This document shows positions 19,485 through 28,393 of a DNA stretch of 64,000 nt, in pieces (within the stretch, counting starts at the first letter, position 1; the number at the start of each line of letters is the position of its first letter). The notes beneath the pieces were generated by a model, which ran no database searches, was not told the DNA's origin, and was given only the letters and a program-made list of their open reading frames with translations. The translations under genes were made by a program, and so were the position numbers. This DNA is from Fodinicola feengrottensis (GTDB lineage: Bacteria; Actinomycetota; Actinomycetes; Mycobacteriales; HKI-0501), in assembly GCF_010993775.1 (NCBI RefSeq), contig NZ_WOTO01000016.1:62001-126000 (forward strand), given 5' to 3'.

Positions 19485-19913
19485 TCAGAGGGCATTGAGT
19501 ACCGCGACCATCTGGGCCACTGTGTTGTCGGCAACGGCGTTGAAGCCAGGTTTGAGGAATGGGTCGGCCAGCCTTGCGATGCCGTTGAACACGATCGTTG
19601 CGTGATACGTGATCGTGGTCCCGTCGGGTACGGCGGTGAAAGCAAGATCGTCCGTTGCTGTCGCGGTCTTGTTCTTGCCCACAAAAATCAGCCTGGTCTC
19701 TTCCATGTGGAAGAGCCGATAGGTGAGTTCAGTTCGACGGCCCCGGAATTCGGAGACGTTGTGCCATTGCGCGCCAGCCTCGATTGGCCCGATACCGACC
19801 CGCGTACAGGTCACGGTCCCAGGATCCCACACCTCGGTGTTCGCGAAATCCTTCAAATAGTCAAACAGCGGCCGGACCGGCTGGCGAACGGTGAAGGTAC
19901 GCTCGACATCCAT
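19485..19913 (-). CDS. SRPBCC-family protein
   Basis: About 142 residues from ATG 19913, preferred because GGGAG lies just upstream. The START-like fold is suggested by VERTFTVRQPVRPLFDYLKD, then VWDPGTVTCTRVG near the N-terminus and a long C-terminal helix (LADPFLKPGFNAVADNTVAQ). Such proteins bind hydrophobic ligands or act as polyketide-cyclase-like or stress proteins. No catalytic residues can be assigned. It is convergent with the NlpC/P60 remnant, with a ~40-base gap. Confidence 0.75.
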   Translation of the reverse strand: MDVERTFTVRQPVRPLFDYLKDFANTEVWDPGTVTCTRVGIGPIEAGAQWHNVSEFRGRRTELTYRLFHMEETRLIFVGKNKTATATDDLAFTAVPDGTTITYHATIVFNGIARLADPFLKPGFNAVADNTVAQMVAVLNAL

Positions 19914-19919
19914 AACCAC

Positions 19920-20257
19920 TCCCTCATAGGATCCGGCGTTGGTCGGTGACCAGGCGCTCGTTGTTCAGCAAGAGATTCGTCACCGATAGAGCGCCGGTTC
20001 ACCGCACAGAAGCAGCGGCGGGTCGTCCTCACCGGCCGCCGTGAACGGGTGCGGCCGCCGGTGAAGTTGGTAGGGCCGTGTTCAGTTCGGCGGACTTACG
20101 GCGGCGGTTCGAAGGCGACGATCGACCCACGTGACGTAAGAGTGGGAGGCGTGCTGGTCTTCGCTCCGGCGCGGTTGGAAAGCTCCGTCGTCGGTGCTGC
20201 GGCTGGATGGGCTGAGCTACAGCGGCGTGCTGCAAGAGAAGGAGACCGGACATTTCC
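19920..20257. other. Region with no clear gene
   Basis: Between the SRPBCC gene and the esterase remnant there is no convincing reading. A short plus-strand piece (GGVLVFAPARLESSVVGAAA) may be more of the decayed esterase gene that follows, but I cannot align it. Confidence 0.35.
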
Positions 20258-20744
20258 TTGACTTACTACGCACTGGTACAACCTACGTATCCGGCCGAAG
20301 ACACCGATCCGTGGGCGACCCGAGCGGTCGCGCTGACCTCCGCGCACACCGACCGGGTCTGGACCTGCGGGCACCTGACTGACGACCGGCTGCTCGCACT
20401 GCACACCACGGTTTACGCGTACGAGTTCGCCGACCGTGACGCCCCGACCGCTTTTTTTTCGCCTTCCCGCCTGGCTTCCCCCGTCGCGCGCCTACCACTC
20501 ATCGGAGGTGACCTATTTCTTCGACCAGGGATTCCCGTACACGTTTCGGCCCGACCAGCGGCTACTGTCCGACCAGCTGATCAGCTACTGGGCGACCTTC
20601 GCCGCGAACGGTGATCCGAATCGCGCCGGGCAACCACACTGGGCGCCATTCAACGGCCGCAACGCGCAGTCTCTGGCGCCAGGCGCGGTGCGCGGCGTCG
20701 ATCTGGAGGCCACCCACCACTGCCAGTTCTGGTCTACTGTCTGA
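20258..20744 (+). pseudogene. Type B carboxylesterase, C-terminal remnant
   Basis: One frame reads RAVALTSAHTDRVWTCGHLT, LLALHTTVYAYEFADRDAPT. At a run of eight T (20452-20459) it shifts to AWLPPSRAYHSSEVTYFFDQ and LLSDQLISYWATFAANGDPN, ending HHCQFWSTV. This is the last ~150 residues of a type B carboxylesterase, including the catalytic His in YHSSEV. The N-terminal part with the nucleophilic Ser is missing. The T8 shift is a candidate sequence error; the truncation is not. Confidence 0.7.
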
Positions 20745-20790
20745 CCCGTCCCGCGCCACTAACATTCCATCTCTCGAAGGGAATACTCCC

Positions 20791-21294
20791 ATGGATCACC
20801 AAAAGGTCATGGACGAGTTGACCAAGCCCATCTCGCAGTAACTGATCAACTCGGCCATTCCGGCACGGTTCGCTTTCAACGGTGAAGACGGCTTTCCGCG
20901 GGTCGTTCCGATGGCGTTTCACTGGAACGCGGCGGACATCGTCATGTGCACCACGACAAACTCACTGAAATACCCGGCGCTGCGAAAGTTTCCGAAGGTG
21001 GCGCTGACCATCGACACCGAGGGTTTCCCGCCGCGGGTGTTGCTCATTCGTGGCACGGCCAGCACCGAGCTGGTGGACGGGATTCCGCAGGAGTATGTCG
21101 ACGCCTCGCACAAGATCGCGCCGCCGGCGGGGCATGCGGAATGGGAGGCGGGCGTACGGTCGCTCTATCCGCAGATGGTGCGGATCACCATCCGCCCGGA
21201 ATGGGCGCGCCTGCAGGACTTTCAGACCACCCTGCCGCAGAACGTGGAGAAACTGATCCGCGCCGCGCAAACCCAGCAAGGCAGCCACAGTTAG
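20791..21294 (+). pseudogene. Pyridoxamine-phosphate-oxidase-family protein with in-frame stop
   Basis: ATG 20791 opens MDHQKVMDELTKPISQ. A TAA at 20839-20841 follows, and in the same frame LINSAIPARFAFNGEDGFPR continues to the end at 21294. The family hallmark is the split beta-barrel flavin-binding segment (PMAFHWNAADIVMCTTTNSL, KVALTIDTEGFPP, LIRGTASTELVDG). A single substitution (probably GAA to TAA) explains the stop; unlike most genes here there is no frameshift. Restart at ATG 20911 would lose the first strands. The likely ligand is FMN or F420. Confidence 0.7.
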
Positions 21295-21494
21295 CGGCAA
21301 TGCCGGTTAGTTAAGGGCTTGCGTGTGTTGTCAAGGTTGGTTCGGTGCAGTCTGTTCGACGACCTCACCGGGGTGTGTAGCGATTCATACCCTTCAGTGC
21401 ACCCAAACAATCGGTCCTGTTGGGGGCTTGACCTGGACTGCGGTCCAGGTAGCAGGCTTCTGCGTCCGTGACGACTTTCGTTGAGGAGCAAAAA

Positions 21495-22424
21495 ATGTTT
21501 GTACTCGGCACGATGCATTTTGGCACCCGGCTGGACGAGCGGACTTCCTTTGAGCTATTGGACCGATTTGTGGACGCCGGTGGCACCAGAATCGATACCG
21601 CCAACTGCTACGCGTTCTGGAGCGATCCCAGTGGCCACGGTGGTACGAGCGAGGCACTGATCGGGCGGTGGCTGAAGCAGCGGCCGGGCATGCGGGACAG
21701 GATCCAGCTGAGCACGAAGGTCGGCGCGGAGCCGGGCGAGACCGGGCAGTGGCCGGCCAACCGGGAAGGGTTGTCCGCGACCGCGATCAAGGCCGCCGTC
21801 GAGGGCAGCCTCGGCCGGCTGGGCGTCGACCGTGTCGAGATGTACTGGACGCACATGGACGACCGGTCGGTGTCCTTGACCGAGGTCTCCAGAGCGCTGA
21901 ACGAGCTGGTCAGCGCCGGTGTCGTCGGTCGGCTGGGCGCGTCGAACCAGCCGGCTTGGAGAGTCGAGGCGGCCCGCCAGGTGGCTGCGGCGAACAACTG
22001 GGCGGCATACGGCGCGGTGCAGCTGAGCTACTCGTACCTCCGGCCGCGACCGGAGGCGCTAGTGCCGGGCAACGTCCACGAGCACGGCTGGGCGACGTAC
22101 GAGTCGCTGGACCACGTCCACACCGAGGGCCTCGAGCTGTGGGCGTACAGCCCTCTGCTTGTGGGCGGGTACACCCGACCGGAGCGCCTTCCTGAGGCGT
22201 ACGAGCATCCAGGCACCACCGCCAGGTTGGCTGCGCTGGACGAGCTGGCGAGCGAGCTCGACGCCACCCGTCATCAGACCGTCCTTGCATGGTTGCTCGC
22301 CGACGCGGCCGTACGTCCCATCGTCGGCGTCAGCACCGCCGCGCAGCTCGACGAGGCAGCCGCTGCCGTACGGATGACCCTCACCGCCGATCAGTTCAGC
22401 CGCCGCCTCACCACTCCCGCCTGA
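21495..22424 (+). CDS. Aldo/keto reductase
   Basis: About 309 residues from ATG 21495, chosen because GAGGAG lies nine bases upstream; a longer reading begins at 21468. AKR motifs appear in order: GTMHFGTRLDERTSFELLDR, RIDTANCYAFW (Asp and Tyr of the tetrad), LSTKVG (Lys), MYWTHMDD (His), VGRLGASNQPAWRVEAARQV, and AYGAVQLSYSYLRPRPEALV. The cofactor-binding segment near the end is PIVGVSTAAQLDEAA. It is a cytoplasmic NADPH-dependent reductase of unknown substrate. The gene is intact, in contrast to its neighbours. Confidence 0.85.
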   Translation: MFVLGTMHFGTRLDERTSFELLDRFVDAGGTRIDTANCYAFWSDPSGHGGTSEALIGRWLKQRPGMRDRIQLSTKVGAEPGETGQWPANREGLSATAIKAAVEGSLGRLGVDRVEMYWTHMDDRSVSLTEVSRALNELVSAGVVGRLGASNQPAWRVEAARQVAAANNWAAYGAVQLSYSYLRPRPEALVPGNVHEHGWATYESLDHVHTEGLELWAYSPLLVGGYTRPERLPEAYEHPGTTARLAALDELASELDATRHQTVLAWLLADAAVRPIVGVSTAAQLDEAAAAVRMTLTADQFSRRLTTPA

Positions 22425-22559
22425 CCGGTCAGGTCCATCGGTCTCATGTCATCGTGAGATGCGGGATTCGATGCCGGCGCACCGCGCCAATCACGTATGC
22501 GTTGACGGCGCGGCAATCGGCATGAGTCGTCCACGCCAACGCAGCCCAGCGTGGCCACC

Positions 22560-23610
22560 AATGTCTCCCCGCTGGCCAGCGCATGCGGCCCGAGCTGTGG
22601 GCGGCCCGCCGCCGTGGCTCAGATCCAGCACCCCGCGCTGCAAACGCGTTCACCAGCCGCAGCGCCGCCTTGGCGGTGCTGGAAAGGACGTACGCATCCC
22701 AGCTCGCCGCCGCAGTGGCGATGGATACCTTCAATCTCCAGTTGGGTGACCAGTATTTGTCCGGCGCTCGGCCCGAGTGGCGCGCCCGTTCCGGCCGCCG
22801 TGCGGGCAGTGGCGTTCGCGCTCGCGCGCCGTGCGTTCGCCCGCGGGCAGTGGCGTTCGCGCTCGCGCGCGCGCCGCCGCAGCGCGATGGATACCTTCAA
22901 TCCAGTTGGGTGACCAGTATTTGTCCGGCGCTCGGCCCGAGTGGCGCGCCCGTTCCGGCCGCCGGCCGCCGTGCGGGCAGTGGCGTTCGCGCTCGCCCAG
23001 CGCGGCAAGCCGTATGTGTTCGGCGCGTCGGGCACCGACTTGTATGACTGTCCGAGCCTGGTGCAGGAGTCATACCGGTACACGGGTATCTCGCTGCCAC
23101 GTACGGTCCGGCCCGCAACGGCGCATCACCCGGTCGGGGCAGGTCAACGCACTACTGCCCGGTGACCTGCTCTTTTTCGCGACAGACCGCAATAACTGGG
23201 ACACCATTCACCACGTCGGGATTTACCTCGGGAACGGTAAGATGATCCACACGCCGCAATCGGGCGACGTTTGTCCCGATCGCGCCCGTCTGGTGGGCGG
23301 AGTTTTTTCGCCGCCACCCGGGTGGTTGGCGCGGCGCCGCCGGGCCAATCCGAAAACCATCCCCAGCTTCCCGGCCAGCGACGGAACCCCGTCACGAGGC
23401 ACGCAAACCGAGCCCCCAGTCCGAAACCGCCGACGAGCAGTCTGTCCGCGACCAAACCGCCGGTGACCAACCCACCCGTGACCACGACTCCGGATGCGCC
23501 ATCGACGCCGGGAATGCCCAGGCATATCTCCTTCCAACCCGTTATCCCAGACTCCACCGCCAAACCCTCGATTCTTGGTCAGCTCCAGCGGCTTCTCTGC
23601 GGTCTTAACA
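22560..23610 (+). pseudogene. NlpC/P60 (C40) peptidase, copy B, degenerate
   Basis: Matches copy A (18545-19445) over ~1 kb. It has RSAALAVLERTYASQLAAAV, MDTFNLQLGDQYLSG, AQRGKPYVFGASGTDLYDC, then PGDLLFFATDRNNWDTIHHV, GIYLGNGKMIHTPQSGDV, and a Pro-rich tail ending in a sequence close to LGQLQRLLCGL. An internal 166-bp tandem duplication interrupts the domain before the Cys, and several frameshifts are needed. It cannot give a functional enzyme as it stands. Confidence 0.7.
22721..23010. repeat. Internal tandem duplication in NlpC/P60 copy B
   Basis: ATGGATACCTTCAAT and the following ~80 bases occur at 22721 and again at 22887 (offset 166). The short motif GGGCAGTGGCGTTCGCGCTC occurs three times (about 22803, 22845 and 22976). 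Copy A has each of these only once. The duplication is therefore specific to copy B and came after the copies split. Confidence 0.8.
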
Positions 23611-23770
23611 TTCCGCCGTCGAACGGCAATTGGCATCGTGTTCAACTCAACCTCAGGTCACTGGGGGATCCAGTCGCTGTGCAAAGACTCGGTCCGATCT
23701 GGTCGCTGTCCAGTGTTGCGATCATTTTGATCTCCGCTCGGGAAAAATACGGTCCTTTCTGGTAGTCAGC

Positions 23771-24445
23771 ATGGTCGGCGCCTTGCGCGAACACGGCCTG
23801 GGCTTAGAGAAGGACCCGCTCAAGAGTCGCTATGTTGCAACGGTTCCCGTCATTGACGAAGAGGCGATCCGAGAGTCAATACAACGAATCTTTGACGACT
23901 ATTACGCCAATCTCAGGTTAATCAAAGAACGGAGACCGGCTGAAGCCCGAGAGTCTCAAAACTCTCGGCTTAGGCTTATTGGCATCACATATCAAAACTT
24001 GAAGTCCTCCACGCCTTCAATGATGGAACTTCTCGTACGAATCACCTCGTACTCAACAAGATGCTTGTCGAGAACGGATTCTATCCGGTGGTCCTTTCTA
24101 TGCCCAACTCCCCTCAACAGTCGCCTGATGACTGGACCGCTGAACTAGAAAAGAGCAAGATGAAAAACTATTCTCGAAGTGGAGGCGAAGATGGGTCGCG
24201 AGGTGAATACCCGCCCCCGCACAAGGACGCAGTCCTCCCAATCCATGCGATTTTCGAGCGCCAGCTCGTCGGGAAAGGCATTCCGGAGTACTTTCCGGGC
24301 ACCTCCTCAGAGGACGACTCGCCTGGTCGGTCATTGAATGCCGAACAGAGCGATGATCCAGCGGTCGAGGCGCTCAGGCCAGCGTCTCGCGAGAGCGGGG
24401 CGCCGCAAACAGAGATACAGCGGATCAGTTTAGCAACTTCTCACC
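23771..24445 (+). pseudogene. Fic-like toxin domain protein, frameshifted
   Basis: Frame one reads VGALREHGLGLEKDPLKSRY, VIDEEAIRESIQRIFDDYYA. Near 24000 the frame changes to LEVLHAFNDGTSRTNHLVLN, then KMLVENGFYPVVLSMPNSPQ and DDWTAELEKSKMKNY. The element HAFNDGTSR resembles the Fic motif HPFxDGNGR with two changes, and the whole layout resembles C-terminal toxin domains of polymorphic (RHS-type) toxins. The Ser/Asp-rich region after 24200 has no recognised fold. The N-terminal secretion part and an immunity gene are not evident. The assignment is by motif only. Confidence 0.45.
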
Positions 24446-24639
24446 TCGTGACGGCTATATTCCCGACGAGGATGACGATTACAGTGACTTGCGCTGAAAG
24501 CAGCACCCTCTACGTGCTGCCCCTTCGCCGGCATGACGGGATAAGAAAAACGGCTGGGCGCCGCACTCACCGACGTCCTGTCCGGTCGCCAGCCCCTTGC
24601 GCTGTTCGCCGTACGGGCGACCAACCATGGGCTTCCATG

Positions 24640-24830
24640 CGGGTCAGCTGGCGGGAAAGCCGGCCCTTCGACCAGAACATCTCGTCCGCCACTGCTTGCT
24701 GGCTGATTTCCTGGCCGGGGTGGCGCCGAGATGTATGAGGATGTGGCGCTCGACTGGTGACAATGTGGGGACCGGTCTGAGGTCCGTAGACACCCGCCAG
24801 CGCATGCGATCCGGGTACTGCCAGGGCTGA
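24640..24830 (-). pseudogene. Winged-helix regulator fragment
   Basis: The minus strand reads VERHILIHLGATP in one frame and, after a shift, QEISQQAVADEMFWSKGRLS followed by RQLTRMEAHGW. This looks like a short helix-turn-helix of the MarR or PadR kind. Both ends are missing. Confidence is low because only ~45 residues are recognisable. Confidence 0.3.
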
Positions 24831-24897
24831 GCGCCACGCCTCGCGCTGCGGAGTCGCCCCGCTGCCGGCCGGTACGGCGGGGCGGCTTTGGCGTCTG

Positions 24898-25266
24898 TCA
24901 GAGTGCCAAGGCTGGCAGCTTGCCCTCCTGGTCTAGGTCGAACTCGCCCAGTTCGACTCCGGCCACGAATGCATCCCACTCAGCCGGCGAGTAGGACAGC
25001 ACCGGGCCTGATGAGTCCGTACGCATGCGGATCTCGCCTCCCGCGAATTCGACCGTCGGGAAACCTGAGAGGACACCACCCGTGCGCACGTGGTCGACGA
25101 ATAATTGCCAGTTTATTGGGAGCACGAATAAAACTGGGGACGCTTCGCCAAGTTTGGTGTCACGGATGAGAATCTGGTCATTTGATCCCACTTCGACGCA
25201 TTGTCCTTGTCCGTTGGACCGGACGACGACGTACGCCAGTTGACGCACGCCTGTTCGTTGCTCATG
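24898..25266 (-). pseudogene. DUF397 protein with early frameshift
   Basis: ATG 25266 overlaps the stop of the XRE gene (ATGA) and opens MSNEQACVNWR. Near 25213 the frame shifts to RSNGQGQCVEVGSNDQILIR, DTKLGEASPVL and, at the end, GPVLSYSPAEWDAFVAGVEL. CVEV and SPAEWDAFVAGV are DUF397 hallmarks. DUF397 proteins are the small partners of XRE/DUF5753 regulators in actinomycetes, with which this gene is coupled. A single-base correction restores the family start. A middle insert (VLFVLPINWQLFVDHVRTGG) makes it longer than usual. Confidence 0.75.
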
Positions 25267-26152
25267 TCTCGAACTCCTTTGCGATCTGGGTGAGCAGTTC
25301 TCGTGAAGACTTGCGGTCTAGAGCCTTGTTGGTGATGCCTTCGAATGCCCAGACATGGCGTTCGACTTCGGCAGGCTTGTTGAGGTAGGCCGCACCGGTC
25401 AGGCCCTCGGAATAGACCGTGGTCGGCTCGGAGTCCGGCGGAAAGTCCAGCACCACAAAAGACCCGGACGCCAAGGCGCCTCGGTGGATGCCCGCACTGA
25501 ACGGAATGATGCGTACCGTCAGGTTCGGCAGGTCATCGATCAGCTTCACGAGGTGCCGCAGCTGCGCGGCCATGACTTCCTCGCCACCGACGGGTCGGCG
25601 GACGGCGGCTTCGTTCAGCACGATGTCGAATCTCGGCGCGGTGGGCCTCTGCCGGGTGAGCAGTCCAGCTCGGCGGGCGCGTACGTCCACCAGCTCCCGT
25701 ACCTCGGTCTCGGTGATCAACAGGCCCTCCGCGTCAGCTCGGACGACGGCACTGGCGTAGTCGCGAGTCTGTAGGACTCCGGTGATCAACTCGGTGTGAT
25801 ACTCCCGCAGCGAAAAGGCGAGCGCCTCCAGCTCTAGGTACAGCTGGAACCAGCCCGGGATGGCCGTTGAGTCGTACCACCAGCCCTTGACCTTGGTCTG
25901 GGCCAGCAGGGTCACTAGGTGCTCGGTGGTGTCCTCGTCAGCGTCGGTGAATCGGGCCAGCGCCTCGATGTCCATCGTCCGTACGGTGACGCCGTTCTTG
26001 CCGCTCTCCAGCCGCCACAACTTGGCCTGGCTCCACTCCAGTTTGCCTGCCAGGTCTTCCTGGCGGAGTCCCTTGGCCTCGCGCAGCCGGGTCAACGTAC
26101 GACCGAGCTGGCGCCTGGCGATGGCGGATCCTGCCGGTTCCGGTTCCGTCAT
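25262..26152 (-). CDS. XRE/DUF5753 (Scr1-type) regulator
   Basis: An intact 296-residue protein. The N-terminal helix-turn-helix is LTRLREAKGLRQEDLAGKLE, then WSQAKLWRLESGKNGVTVRT. The DUF5753 domain has the usual landmarks LEALAFSLREYHTELITGVL, QTRDYASAVV, VDVRARRAGLL, RFDIVLNEAAVRRPVGG and LVKLIDDLPNLTVRIIPFSA. It is coupled by a four-base overlap to the DUF397 gene. Such pairs are abundant in actinomycetes and often sit beside mobile or secondary-metabolite genes. It is divergent from the small-gene operon at 26353 onwards. Confidence 0.85.
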   Translation of the reverse strand: MTEPEPAGSAIARRQLGRTLTRLREAKGLRQEDLAGKLEWSQAKLWRLESGKNGVTVRTMDIEALARFTDADEDTTEHLVTLLAQTKVKGWWYDSTAIPGWFQLYLELEALAFSLREYHTELITGVLQTRDYASAVVRADAEGLLITETEVRELVDVRARRAGLLTRQRPTAPRFDIVLNEAAVRRPVGGEEVMAAQLRHLVKLIDDLPNLTVRIIPFSAGIHRGALASGSFVVLDFPPDSEPTTVYSEGLTGAAYLNKPAEVERHVWAFEGITNKALDRKSSRELLTQIAKEFET

Positions 26153-26352
26153 TGCTCACCTCCCTTTTTCATCTCGGGTGAGTTTCACGCCGTATGAATA
26201 TCGCACGCCGTCACCCGAAGCAATGAAGTTCCTTTTCGAGTACCCATCTAGCTGCACTAATGATGAAAAACTCGATATGAGTATTGCAAGAGTAGCCCTC
26301 TCGGTGCACTCTCATGCGCATCCCGCAACGGCGCAACCACGGGAGGCAACAG

Positions 26353-26583
26353 GTGCCGTACCAACGCGAGCACGAACCGCACAAGATCCAAGCAACAGTG
26401 GTGATGGGCCCTGGAGTCCGGGAGATCCATCGAGAGCTGGCCCAACTGGTCGACGACGCCAACGTCCGCCTGCAGCTGGCTCGAGCGCGTCACGAGATAC
26501 GGGCTGTCGACTTCATCGGCGGGCAGCTGAGCGCATACCGGACCGTCCTGAGCGGGGACCTGTTCACCGAAGGCCAGTCATGA
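26353..26583 (+). CDS. Small hypothetical protein, first gene of a coupled operon
   Basis: Seventy-six residues from GTG 26353, with GGGAGG six bases upstream. Mostly helical: VREIHRELAQLVDDANVRLQ, LARARHEIRAVDFIGGQLSA. Its TGA overlaps the next ATG by four bases. No family is recognised. The operon lies 200 bases from the divergent XRE/DUF397 pair, which may control it. Confidence 0.6.
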   Translation: MPYQREHEPHKIQATVVMGPGVREIHRELAQLVDDANVRLQLARARHEIRAVDFIGGQLSAYRTVLSGDLFTEGQS

Positions 26584-26864
26584 CGCGCCCGAGGTACGAG
26601 CACAACCTGCCAGCACGGCTCCAGCCCGAGAGGCTGGCCCAGCAGATTGACCAGCGGCTGGCGGACGAGCGATTCACCCTCACGCCCGGGACGCTGCCGC
26701 AGATCCGCGGCTGGTGGTTCCACGAGCTGCATGCCTGGGGTGCTGTGCACAGGCCGTTCCCGATCGACTGGGACCTCGATCTGGGATTGGCATACACGGA
26801 CGCCCGCCAGGACACCGAGCACGTAGCTGATGTGCGCCTGGTCGTCGACACGCCGCTCCTGTAA
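26580..26864 (+). CDS. Small hypothetical protein (94 residues)
   Basis: Starts at ATG 26580, overlapping the upstream stop. It contains LQPERLAQQIDQRLADERFT, then the unusual aromatic stretch IRGWWFHELHAWGAVHRPFP and IDWDLDLGLAYTDARQDTEH. Acidic and aromatic-rich, probably a single small domain. No family is recognised. Confidence 0.6.
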   Translation: MTRPRYEHNLPARLQPERLAQQIDQRLADERFTLTPGTLPQIRGWWFHELHAWGAVHRPFPIDWDLDLGLAYTDARQDTEHVADVRLVVDTPLL

Positions 26865-26986
26865 GAGCCGGTCGGCCGGTCCTGGTGCAGGCGATCACCC
26901 GGGACCGGCCGGGCCCTCCATCGCCCAGCCCGCGCAAGACCGATCCCCATCGCCGCGCGGGTTGGGTCTCACTCTCTGGAGGCGAC

Positions 26987-27379
26987 GTGACCCACGTCCT
27001 CACCCACGAACACCAGCAAGACGGCCCCACATCGCTACAGGGCCTGCGAAACGTGTTCGCTGCAGCTGCACCCTCGTACCTGACCAGTGACGTCTCCGAC
27101 CGGCTCTTCCACGCATGGGTGGCAGCCCTGCAAGCTTTCGCGTCGCAGATCTGGCGGATCGACTGGCGGGTCTTGTGCGACGTCGCCACCACCGACTACC
27201 CGACGGACCCGGAGGCCGTGCAGGCCCGCCTGGAGATTGCCGTCGGCCTCATCCCGGTGATGCCGAGGCAATTGACGCGGCGCCCTGACACGCGCCCGAT
27301 CGTTTCGGAGTGGCGCGCGGCTGATGAGCTTTTCGATCCGGCCGCTATTGCGATGACCAAGCAGCGTGAGCAGTCATGA
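26987..27379 (+). CDS. Hypothetical protein (130 residues)
   Basis: GTG 26987 follows GGAGG by four bases and is preferred over an upstream reading. The sequence is helical: GLRNVFAAAAPSYLTSDVSD, RLFHAWVAALQAFASQIWRI, then DPEAVQARLEIAVGLIPVMP and WRAADELFDPAAIAMTKQRE. Its stop overlaps the next start (ATGA). No family is recognised. Confidence 0.6.
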   Translation: MTHVLTHEHQQDGPTSLQGLRNVFAAAAPSYLTSDVSDRLFHAWVAALQAFASQIWRIDWRVLCDVATTDYPTDPEAVQARLEIAVGLIPVMPRQLTRRPDTRPIVSEWRAADELFDPAAIAMTKQREQS

Positions 27380-27492
27380 TGCCGTGCTGCGAGGACTGCG
27401 ACCACGTAGCGGGAGAGCGCGGTACGTGCCCCGGCTACGGCCTGGGTTTGTTGGTGCCGCAGGCATCCCTGGTGGCAAGGACGACCAAATGA
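27376..27492 (+). CDS. 38-residue Cys-rich peptide
   Basis: ATG 27376 overlaps the previous stop, and its own TGA overlaps the next ATG, so it is coupled on both sides. The N-terminus MMPCCEDCDHVAGERGTCPG has four Cys and one His and could form a small zinc site; the tail is hydrophobic. No family is recognised. The tight coupling is the main support. Confidence 0.45.
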   Translation: MMPCCEDCDHVAGERGTCPGYGLGLLVPQASLVARTTK

Positions 27493-28028
27493 AAAGGCGA
27501 CCAGTCGTACGGACACCACAGCAAACGGAGGCGCCGGCTATGGAGCTGGGAATCTTCAACGAGGTCTATCTCACCCGAACCTCGGGCGCAGACCGAGTCA
27601 GCACACCGATCTTTGAGGCTGTCCAGAGCAGCCTCGGGCAGGTTGACTCCACACAACCGTCCAACGTGGACCGAGCCGCCCCGGCAAGGCTCGTCGTCGA
27701 CCCGACCGCGCAGGGGTTTGCTCCCAGGACCAAACATCGGCGACTCCGACCAAGTCCACGGCCGCGAATCCTGGGGTCCCGCGCGCAACCCGACGTACGA
27801 ACGAATCTCCCCGTGACCGCTGTCGCGCAGCGGCCTGCGGCAGCCCACGACAACCCGCAGGATGGCGCACAGAGCGACTGCCAGTCGTGCGGAACCCCAA
27901 TCATCTATCAGAACTCTCGCGCGGCTTGGGTGCACACCATCACTCGATTCGAGCCGTCCCGGGTGGGCGATGCCGTGGTCGTCACCAGCGGAGCACATCT
28001 GGCGATGCCCCAGGAAAGCGAGTCCTGA
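27489..28028 (+). CDS. Hypothetical protein (179 residues) with CxxC motif
   Basis: ATG 27489 overlaps the upstream TGA. The N-terminal half has MELGIFNEVYLTRTSGADRV, a Pro/Arg-rich middle follows, and the C-terminal part has SDCQSCGTPIIYQNSRAAWV (a CxxC pair), then HTITRFEPSRVGDAVVV. The stop overlaps the next start as TGATG. Function unknown. Confidence 0.55.
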   Translation: MKRRPVVRTPQQTEAPAMELGIFNEVYLTRTSGADRVSTPIFEAVQSSLGQVDSTQPSNVDRAAPARLVVDPTAQGFAPRTKHRRLRPSPRPRILGSRAQPDVRTNLPVTAVAQRPAAAHDNPQDGAQSDCQSCGTPIIYQNSRAAWVHTITRFEPSRVGDAVVVTSGAHLAMPQESES

Positions 28029-28393
28029 TGAGTGCCACAGTCACAACGGACCCGACGAGCGCACCCGTCCGCATCCAGCCTCGCGGCGGCCCGCAGCCGC
28101 CGCCGCGGGTGTTCTTCCTCTGGCGGACCAAGGACCCTAGCGGCGTATCCGGGACCGGATGCGTGGCGTGGGGTGTGGAATGGCCGGACGGGCACGCCGC
28201 AACGCAGTGGAGCGGCGATCGGTACGGCATCGCGCAGATCACCGAGTGGGAGCGAGTGCAGGACATCCTCACGATCCACGGCCACGGCGGCGCTACTGAG
28301 TTGCGTTACCTCGGTCCGCTGGTCTGCGACAGCTGTCTCACCATCCAACCTAGTCACCGCGGCGAGAGCGGCACGCCAGATCGGATGAGGTGA
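28028..28393 (+). CDS. Hypothetical protein (121 residues)
   Basis: ATG 28028 overlaps the upstream TGA. The protein has PPPRVFFLWRTKDPSGVSGT, GCVAWGVEWPDGHAATQWSG and TEWERVQDILTIHGHGGATE, then a C-terminal LVCDSCLTIQPSH with a CxxC pair. The tryptophan-rich middle looks like a compact beta-domain. Last of the coupled chain begun at 26353; no family recognised. Confidence 0.6.
   Translation: MSATVTTDPTSAPVRIQPRGGPQPPPRVFFLWRTKDPSGVSGTGCVAWGVEWPDGHAATQWSGDRYGIAQITEWERVQDILTIHGHGGATELRYLGPLVCDSCLTIQPSHRGESGTPDRMR

Noticed and set aside
25860..26352. Long plus-strand reading (25860-26864) as one 334-residue protein
   Set aside because: Its first half is antisense to the XRE/DUF5753 gene; only the part from ATG 26580 is supported by start and coupling.
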